Assembly (NCBI GenBank): GCA_020718925.1
Contig: DYRC01000055.1
Coordinates: 1-10,937 of the forward strand
DNA length: 10,937 nt
Origin: Desulfonema limicola
GTDB lineage: Bacteria > Desulfobacterota > Desulfobacteria > Desulfobacterales > DYRC01
Direction: 5' to 3'
Of this stretch, positions 5,814 to 10,937 are shown piece after piece. Each line of letters starts with the position of its first letter. Position 1 is the first letter of the stretch. Made by a program: the position numbers and the translations under genes. The notes below the pieces were generated by a model, which was not told where the DNA came from, did not search any database, and saw only the letters and a list, made by a program, of their open reading frames with translations.

Positions 5814-7205
5814 TCATAGTTCGATATGGTAAGCCTTGATTTTGGTCAGCAGCGAAGGATGGCTGATCTCAAGCAGTTGAGACGCTTTTGTGCGATTTCC
5901 GCCGGTAGCCATCAGCGCTTTGGTGATGATCCGTTTTTCTAATTCCCGCTGCGCTTCTTTCAGAGAATACCCGTCATACACCGAATGGTTACTGTTTTGC
6001 AGCGATGATGATGTCCGGCTGAGTTCGGCAGGAAAGTTTTCCGCCAGCAATGTATCCTGTTCCGCAAGAATCATGGCGCGTTCCAGGGCATTTTCCAATT
6101 CTCTCACATTGCCGGGCCATGAATATTTCAGCAATAATGACAAGGCTTCCGGCGATACCCCGCTGATTGTTTTATCCATATCTTTGCTGAATTTTGCAAT
6201 AAAATTCCGAATCAGCGGCGGAATATCTTCAACCCGTTCTCTTAACGGCGGTAATCTGATTGGCAGCACATTAAGCCGATAAAACAACTCCTGCCGAAAT
6301 ACTCCCTTTTTTACATCTTCTTCCAAATTTCGGGCAGTTGCTGCAATAATCCGCACATCAATGCTTCTGGGCTTTGATTCTCCGATGGGCATGACTTCGT
6401 TTTCCTGCAATACCCGCAAAAATTTTACCTGTAAGGTCAGGGGCAGTTCTGCGATCTCATCCAAAAATAAGGTTCCGCCGTTGGCTTCTTCAAACAGCCC
6501 TTTTTTATTACGATCCGCGCCGGTGAACGATCCCTTTTTATAGCCGAAAAACTCGCTTTCCAAAAGATTTTCAGGGATTCCGCCGCAATTGATCGGAATA
6601 AAGGGGCGTTGAGCGCGTTCTCCCTGAAAATGAATGCCTTTGGCAATCAGTTCTTTGCCGGTGCCGGATTCGCCTGAAATCAGAACGGTCGTATTGTATT
6701 GAGCAGCTTTTGACGCCAGATGGAACACATCCTGCATGGCTTTGCTTTTGCCGACCATGTTGCCGAAATGATAGCTTTCCTGAATTTCCCGGATCCGTTC
6801 TTTAAGCAGAATATTTTCCCGGCGCAGACTCTCCCGCTCTTCGGCTTTTTTCAGCGTCAGATACACCTCATCGGTTTTAAAAGGCTTTGAAATATAGTCA
6901 TACGCGCCCATTTTCATGGCTTCGATAGCCGTGTCTATGTTGCCGTAAGCAGACATCATAATCACGGTCGTGGACTCCAGCTTTTCCCTGCCCTGTTTTA
7001 AAAATGCCATGCCGTCAAGATTGGGCATTTTCAGATCGCAGAGAATAAAATCATAATGCGTCTGCCCGATCATATCCAGCGCACGCTGACCATCTGCTGC
7101 CGTATCCGCAATATAGCCGGTTTTTTTAAGCAGAATCGTCAGCATGTGGCGCATATTTTCTTCATCGTCTATAATCAGGAGACGTTTGGACGTTTTTATT
7201 TCCAT
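5814..7205 (-). CDS. NtrC-family sigma-54-dependent response regulator (REC-AAA+-FIS)
   Basis: 463 aa in the classical three-domain order. REC (about 8-120): acidic D13/D14, phosphoacceptor D57 in CDLKMPNLDG, S85, K107. AAA+ (about 148-385): Walker A GESGTGKE (178-185), sigma-54 contact loop GSFTGA (225-230), Walker B GGTLFLDEI (243-251), arginine-finger region FRQELFYRLNV (303-313), WPGNVRELENAL (363-374). Fis-type HTH at the C-terminus (about 425-461, GNRTKASQLLEISHPSLL). The loop has serine instead of alanine in the second position of GAFTGA, a tolerated variant. It activates sigma-54 promoters after phosphorylation; no dedicated kinase is adjacent, so CheA or an unlinked kinase may be the donor. 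It follows the second GGDEF gene by 19 nt; the ribosome binding site is weak. Confidence 0.96.
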   Translation of the reverse strand: MEIKTSKRLLIIDDEENMRHMLTILLKKTGYIADTAADGQRALDMIGQTHYDFILCDLKMPNLDGMAFLKQGREKLESTTVIMMSAYGNIDTAIEAMKMGAYDYISKPFKTDEVYLTLKKAEERESLRRENILLKERIREIQESYHFGNMVGKSKAMQDVFHLASKAAQYNTTVLISGESGTGKELIAKGIHFQGERAQRPFIPINCGGIPENLLESEFFGYKKGSFTGADRNKKGLFEEANGGTLFLDEIAELPLTLQVKFLRVLQENEVMPIGESKPRSIDVRIIAATARNLEEDVKKGVFRQELFYRLNVLPIRLPPLRERVEDIPPLIRNFIAKFSKDMDKTISGVSPEALSLLLKYSWPGNVRELENALERAMILAEQDTLLAENFPAELSRTSSSLQNSNHSVYDGYSLKEAQRELEKRIITKALMATGGNRTKASQLLEISHPSLLTKIKAYHIEL

Positions 7206-7224
7206 ATCTTAGATATTCCCGAAT

Positions 7225-8169
7225 TTAAAAAAGATTGACCCGATTCCGACCTTCCCGCTTTGCCTGATACAGCGCCTGATCCACGCGTGAAATCAATTCC
7301 GACGACATCGCCTGATGAGACGGAATCGCAGTTCCTACGCCGACACTGATCGTAATCTGCTCAGAAATATTTGAATTGGCATGAGGGATATTCAATTCCG
7401 CCACCTCACCGCGCATCAGCTCTGCCACAGAAAACGCTCTGTCTGCGTCAATTCCGGGCAGAATCACCGCAAACTCCTCTCCGCCATAACGGAATACCAA
7501 ATTAGCAAAACTTTTCACAGCATCACTCAATGTATTTGCCACCTGCCGCAGACAATCATCGCCATGCAGATGTCCGTAAGTGTCGTTGAAATTTTTGAAA
7601 AAATCAATATCAATCATCAGAAGCGACAGCGGCGTTGATTTGCGGATGGCGTCTTCCCATTCCTGCGCCATCATTTTATCAAAATAGCGGCGGTTGGCAA
7701 TGCCGGTCAGCCCGTCTAAAAAAGAAAGCCGTTCCAATTCTTTATTTTTTTGCGATAATTCTTTCATCAATCGGATATTCTCTTGCCTGAGACGTTGTTT
7801 TTCCATCACATTTTCCACAGAAATCAGCAGCGTATCTTCAATATTTTCATCTTTTAAGAGATAATCGTTAGCGCCGCTTCGGATGGCGTCCAGCGCGATC
7901 CTGATTTCACTGTTGGCAGTTAAGATAATGATCGGAATATCATTTTGTTTTTTTCTCAATTGCCTGATCAGGTCTAAGCCATCGCTTTTGGGCATATTCA
8001 TGTCCGAAAGAATCAGTCCGATATCCGGCTCAAGATGGTATTTTTCAATCGCGTCATCTCCGTTTTCTGCGGTCCTGACCTCATAGCCGCCGGTTTCAAG
8101 GATAGATGCCAGCATATCCCTGACAAATCCGTCATCATCTGCAATAAGCACTTTCAGCTTGGATGTCAT
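7225..8169 (-). CDS. REC-GGDEF diguanylate cyclase, I-site lacking
   Basis: 314 aa. The receiver domain has D11/D12, phosphoacceptor D56 (LILSDMNMP), T84 and K106. A predicted helical linker (about 112-148) follows, then the GGDEF domain (about 150-314) with metal/substrate motif DIDFFKNFNDTYGH (187-200) and active-site RYGGEEF (227-233). It should make c-di-GMP from two GTP when phosphorylation promotes dimerisation, as in WspR and PleD. The product-inhibition site RxxD, expected just before the active loop, reads SFAN, so allosteric feedback is probably lost. No output domain besides GGDEF and no membrane segment. Its ATG overlaps the stop of the upstream paralogue by 4 nt (ATGA), indicating coupled translation. 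Confidence 0.95.
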   Translation of the reverse strand: MTSKLKVLIADDDGFVRDMLASILETGGYEVRTAENGDDAIEKYHLEPDIGLILSDMNMPKSDGLDLIRQLRKKQNDIPIIILTANSEIRIALDAIRSGANDYLLKDENIEDTLLISVENVMEKQRLRQENIRLMKELSQKNKELERLSFLDGLTGIANRRYFDKMMAQEWEDAIRKSTPLSLLMIDIDFFKNFNDTYGHLHGDDCLRQVANTLSDAVKSFANLVFRYGGEEFAVILPGIDADRAFSVAELMRGEVAELNIPHANSNISEQITISVGVGTAIPSHQAMSSELISRVDQALYQAKREGRNRVNLF

Positions 8170-9134
8170 TTAACTTCTCCGAGAGATTTGGCAGTTCTGA
8201 GCTGATTGCGCCCACCCTGTTTAGCCGAATACAGTGCGCGATCCACCTGAAAAATCATGCCGGATGGCGTTGCGTGATAACTCGGAATCATACTGCCTAC
8301 GCCTAAACTTATGGTTACATGATCCGCAATCGTTGAGCTGACATGAGGAATATCCGATTTTTCAACGCCTGAACGCATGGCTTGTGCAACGACCATCACG
8401 CCTTCAATATCTGCATTGGGTAAAATTGCCGAAAACTCTTCTCCGCCATATCGGAATAACATATCTCCGCTTCGTTTCAGGGATGAGTTCAATATAAGGG
8501 CAACCTGTTTCAGACAATCATCCCCGCGCTGATGCCCGTAAGTATCGTTGAATCGTTTGAAAAAATCTATATCCACCATAATCAGCGCAAGCCATGTTTT
8601 TGCCCGCGCCGCGCGTCCCCATTCTTCAGTCAGGGTTTTATCAAAATATCTCCGATTGGCAACACCGGTCAGCCCATCTAAAAACGATAATCGCTCCAAT
8701 TCTTTATTTTTAACAATAAGTTCATCCATCAGCCGAAGATTCTGCCGTAAAAGATGATATTTTTCAATCGCATTTTTCGCGGAAATCAGCAGCGTATCTT
8801 CGATATTTTCATCTTTGAGAAAATAATCGGTTGCGCCGCACCGGATGGCTTCAAGAGCGACAGTGATCTCTTTATTGACCGTCAGAATAATCATCGGAAC
8901 ATCCGCGTTTTTCTCACGGATCGCCCGGATAAATTCCAAGCCGTTCATTTCTTCCATATTCATGTCGGATAAAATCAGATCAAGGTCCGGCTGTTCGGAA
9001 AAAATCCGCAAAGCCTCTCTCCCGCTTCTGGCAGTTTCAACCGCATAGCCGCCGAAGTCAAGAATTTCTTCCACCATGGATATGACAAACGGATCATCAT
9101 CTAATATCAGAATTTTATCTTTTTTTTCAGTCAT
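8166..9134 (-). CDS. REC-GGDEF diguanylate cyclase, I-site present
   Basis: 322 aa, tandem paralogue of the next gene. REC: D12/D13, phosphoacceptor D57 (LILSDMNM), T85, K107. Helical linker about 113-150. GGDEF domain: DIDFFKRFNDTYGH (188-201), RYGGEEF (228-234), with an intact inhibitory RxxD (RSGD, 221-224). Residues 142-166 differ from the paralogue only by V for I, so the duplication is clear. The REC domain lacks the usual proline after the phosphoacceptor loop (DMNMEEMNG), unlike its sister. The C-terminal tail (about 312-322) is longer. It begins only 3 nt after the cheA stop, suggesting that the kinase is its phosphodonor. An 8-A run occupies codons 3-5. Confidence 0.95.
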   Translation of the reverse strand: MTEKKDKILILDDDPFVISMVEEILDFGGYAVETARSGREALRIFSEQPDLDLILSDMNMEEMNGLEFIRAIREKNADVPMIILTVNKEITVALEAIRCGATDYFLKDENIEDTLLISAKNAIEKYHLLRQNLRLMDELIVKNKELERLSFLDGLTGVANRRYFDKTLTEEWGRAARAKTWLALIMVDIDFFKRFNDTYGHQRGDDCLKQVALILNSSLKRSGDMLFRYGGEEFSAILPNADIEGVMVVAQAMRSGVEKSDIPHVSSTIADHVTISLGVGSMIPSYHATPSGMIFQVDRALYSAKQGGRNQLRTAKSLGEVK

Positions 9135-9137
9135 ATA

Positions 9138-10937
9138 TCAGCCTACCAGATCTTGTACGGAATCCATGAGCGCGGATTGATCAAACGTACCTTTGACAAT
9201 ATAAGCGTTCGCGCCTGCCGCAATGCCCCGTTTTTTATCTTCTTCTTTGTCTAAAGATGTAACCAGAATAATCGGCGTGTGTGCATACCCCTGTTCATTT
9301 CTGAGCTGCTGAATCAAAGAAAATCCGTCCAGACGGGGCATTTCCGCATCTGTAATCACCAGATCATAATTGAAACTTTTTGCCATTTCAAGACCTTCCA
9401 TGCCATCTGCTGCAATATCCACCCAATATCCGTAAGATTCCAGAATGCTTTTTTCGATTTCTCTGGTCGTTGCCGAATCATCGGCTATCAGAATGCGGAT
9501 TTGTTTTTCGCTTTCTTCCGTGTTTTCAGGCTGAATGTTTATCCGGGCAGTGCTTTCTTTTGCTGTTTCGATGATTTTGGGAATATGCAGCACATTGAAC
9601 AGCTCGTTTTTTCCCGAAATCACCACTCCGGACACCGCCTGAATATTTTTCATCAGCGCGGGCAGGGATTTGATCACCACATCCTCTTCACTCAGCAATT
9701 CATCAATCATCATGCCTATTTTTTCATTTCCCAAAGCCCCGATAAGAATCAGCAGGTTATTATCGGATACTGGCGGTGTCGGTTGGGGAAGTTTCAGAAT
9801 ATCTTTCAAAGACAGAATCGGAACAATCTGCTCCCTGAGCCTGAGTGCTTTTTTATCCATGATCTGAATCAGCTTGTCTTCCGGCACCCTGACAATTTCG
9901 CTGATAAAATGGGCAGGCACAGCAAAGGTGGTGTCTGAAACCCGGACAAACAGAACATGAATAATTGCCATCGTGAGCGGCAGCCGGATATAAAACCCCG
10001 TTCCTTCCCCTTCTTTTGTCGTGATGCGGATAGAACCTTTGAGGTCTTCGATAATATTTTTCCTGACCACATCCATCCCCACCCCTCTGCCGGAAACATC
10101 CGTGATAATATCGCTGGAACTGAAACCGGGCATAAATATCATATTGATAATATCAGCATCAGACATCGCCGCAATGCTGATTTCATCTGAAATTTTCTTT
10201 TTCAACGCCTTTTCTTTGAGTTTTTTTACCGGGATTCCCGCGCCGTCATCCGAAAGCTCAATAACGACATTTCCGCCTTCATATCCTGCGGAAAGCACGA
10301 CCTTTCCGACAGGGGGCTTTCCGACATTTATTCTGTCCTGGGGCATTTCTATGCCATGATCAACACAGTTTCGGATCAGATGAACCAGCGAATCGCCGAT
10401 TTTTTCAATGATTTTTTTATCTAACTCGGTTTCGCCGCCTTGAATTATAAAATCAACTTTTTTGCCGGAAGATGTTGAAAAATCTCTGAGCGCCATCCGA
10501 AACGCATCAAAAATCATAGAAAGCGGAATCATCCGCATTTTCAAAGATTTATCCTGAAGTTCCCCGCTTAAAAGCCCCTGAATATTGACATCTTCCTTAA
10601 AATCGGCTGTCAGTTTTTTTATGGCAAGATGCAAAGCCCTGGCAGTTTGTAAAATTTCTTCTTTTTCAGCATGTTCAACATCGCTGATCAGCTCTGCATG
10701 TCGTTTTGCCAGACGCTCAATTTTTTTAATATCGCTCAATCGCTGCTTTATGCGGCTGTTTCCTGAAATAATTTCTCCCATCAGCTTGATCAGTTCATCC
10801 AATTTGTCCGATCTGAGCCGAATGGTTTCAAACGATGCAGACTGACCTAACCCCCCGGCCCCCTTCCCTGACAGGGAAGGGGGAGTAAACACAAGACTCC
10901 CCTCTCCGTTTCGGGGAGGGGTCGGGGGAGGGGTCGG
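9138..10937 (-). CDS. cheA: hybrid chemotaxis kinase CheA-CheW-REC, N-terminus outside the window
   Basis: The frame stays open from TGA 9138 to the window edge (600 codons including the stop). A GTG at 10892 could be taken as a start, but it lies inside repeat DNA and no stop precedes it, so the gene very probably continues upstream to a phosphotransfer (Hpt) domain. Counting from that GTG: dimerisation helices (about 24-105), HATPase with N-box HLIRNCVDHGIE (171-182), DDGAGI (215-220) and GRGVGMDVV (268-276), CheW-like domain (about 305-445), C-terminal REC (about 465-584) with D471/D472, phosphoacceptor D515, T545 and K567. It would autophosphorylate in response to receptors and pass phosphate to its own REC and to the following REC-GGDEF proteins. 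Resembles WspE-type kinases. Receptor and adaptor genes are not visible. Confidence 0.94.
   Translation of the reverse strand, partial: PTPPPTPPRNGEGSLVFTPPSLSGKGAGGLGQSASFETIRLRSDKLDELIKLMGEIISGNSRIKQRLSDIKKIERLAKRHAELISDVEHAEKEEILQTARALHLAIKKLTADFKEDVNIQGLLSGELQDKSLKMRMIPLSMIFDAFRMALRDFSTSSGKKVDFIIQGGETELDKKIIEKIGDSLVHLIRNCVDHGIEMPQDRINVGKPPVGKVVLSAGYEGGNVVIELSDDGAGIPVKKLKEKALKKKISDEISIAAMSDADIINMIFMPGFSSSDIITDVSGRGVGMDVVRKNIIEDLKGSIRITTKEGEGTGFYIRLPLTMAIIHVLFVRVSDTTFAVPAHFISEIVRVPEDKLIQIMDKKALRLREQIVPILSLKDILKLPQPTPPVSDNNLLILIGALGNEKIGMMIDELLSEEDVVIKSLPALMKNIQAVSGVVISGKNELFNVLHIPKIIETAKESTARINIQPENTEESEKQIRILIADDSATTREIEKSILESYGYWVDIAADGMEGLEMAKSFNYDLVITDAEMPRLDGFSLIQQLRNEQGYAHTPIILVTSLDKEEDKKRGIAAGANAYIVKGTFDQSALMDSVQDLVG
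10859..10883. repeat. perfect 12-bp palindromic hairpin
   Basis: On the plus strand the arm at 10859-10870 (CCCCCTTCCCTG) is exactly complementary to 10872-10883 with one central base. A very stable stem when transcribed. It lies inside the translated cheA frame. Confidence 0.85.
10899..10921. repeat. second palindromic hairpin
   Basis: CCCCTC (10899-10904) pairs with GAGGGG (10916-10921), then one mismatch, then CCG/CGG around a TTT loop. It is 15 bp from the first hairpin, giving a double-hairpin unit. Confidence 0.75.
10913..10936 (+). repeat. 12-bp tandem repeat with a G-quadruplex motif
   Basis: Two exact copies of GGGGAGGGGTCG (10913-10924 and 10925-10936), with a further G at the window edge hinting at more copies outside. 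The period of 12 keeps the cheA frame. The four runs of at least four G with 1- to 3-nt loops fit a G-quadruplex on the plus strand, which is the template strand for cheA. Confidence 0.75.

Larger units (their letters stand above)
10849..10937. repeat. GC-rich palindromic/tandem repeat cluster read in frame inside cheA
   Basis: Composition changes abruptly to C and G runs from about 10849 to the window edge. It contains two hairpins and a 12-bp tandem (listed separately) and resembles the dispersed intergenic palindromes of many bacterial genomes. On the minus strand it is translated without a stop into a proline- and glycine-rich stretch (PTPPPTPPRNGEGS, later PPSLSGKGAGG) ahead of the dimerisation helices, where CheA proteins tolerate flexible linkers. 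Confidence 0.7.

Noticed and set aside
6437..6646. 69-codon minus-strand frame
   Set aside because: It lies in another frame inside the AAA+ domain of the sigma-54 regulator and has no support of its own.
9279..9938. 219-codon open frame on the plus strand
   Set aside because: It is antisense to clearly conserved CheW and REC regions of cheA; the translation is rich in His, Phe, Gln and Cys with no domain.
10890..10892. GTG 10892 as the true start of cheA
   Set aside because: It lies inside repeat DNA, has no Shine-Dalgarno, and the frame remains open to the window edge. CheA needs an N-terminal Hpt domain that would lie upstream.
10849..10937. CRISPR array
   Set aside because: The repeats are short hairpins and 12-bp tandems without evenly spaced unique spacers.

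Overview
The window comes from a bacterial chromosome, most likely a Desulfobacterota (former Deltaproteobacteria) member. I infer this from gene content: a sigma-54 activator, a hybrid CheA feeding REC-GGDEF proteins, and a mutase followed by an HsdR_N-type protein. No rRNA or other taxonomic marker is present, so this is tentative. Every convincing gene lies on the minus strand, so the transcription order runs from high to low coordinates.

Right block, 10937 to 4756: a tight signalling operon. It starts with a chemotaxis-type hybrid histidine kinase (CheA-CheW-REC, 5' end outside the window), then two tandem REC-GGDEF diguanylate cyclase paralogues, an NtrC-type sigma-54 response regulator, and argC (arginine biosynthesis). 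Gaps are 3 nt, a 4-nt overlap, 19 nt and 20 nt. The layout resembles Wsp-like systems in which CheA phosphorylates a REC-GGDEF protein, here with a possible transcriptional branch. The visible start of the cheA reading frame is built from GC-rich palindromic and tandem repeats that are read in frame.

Middle block, about 4755 to 2012: visibly AT-rich compared with both flanks. It holds a promoter, a one-nucleotide-overlapping gene pair (OLD/AAA-type ATPase plus a separate Toprim-like nuclease), a well-formed integron attC recombination site directly after the pair's stop codon, and a small PsiE-family membrane protein. The pair looks like a split-OLD anti-phage system of the general PARIS type, carried in an integron-cassette-like context. 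No integrase and no second attC are visible, so the cassette's upstream border is not defined.

Left block, 2011 to 1: a 17-codon ORF with a strong Shine-Dalgarno sequence, a phosphomannomutase/phosphoglucomutase, and the start of an HsdR N-terminal-domain protein that runs off the window edge. These have the GC-richer composition of the right block, as expected for core chromosome interrupted by the island.
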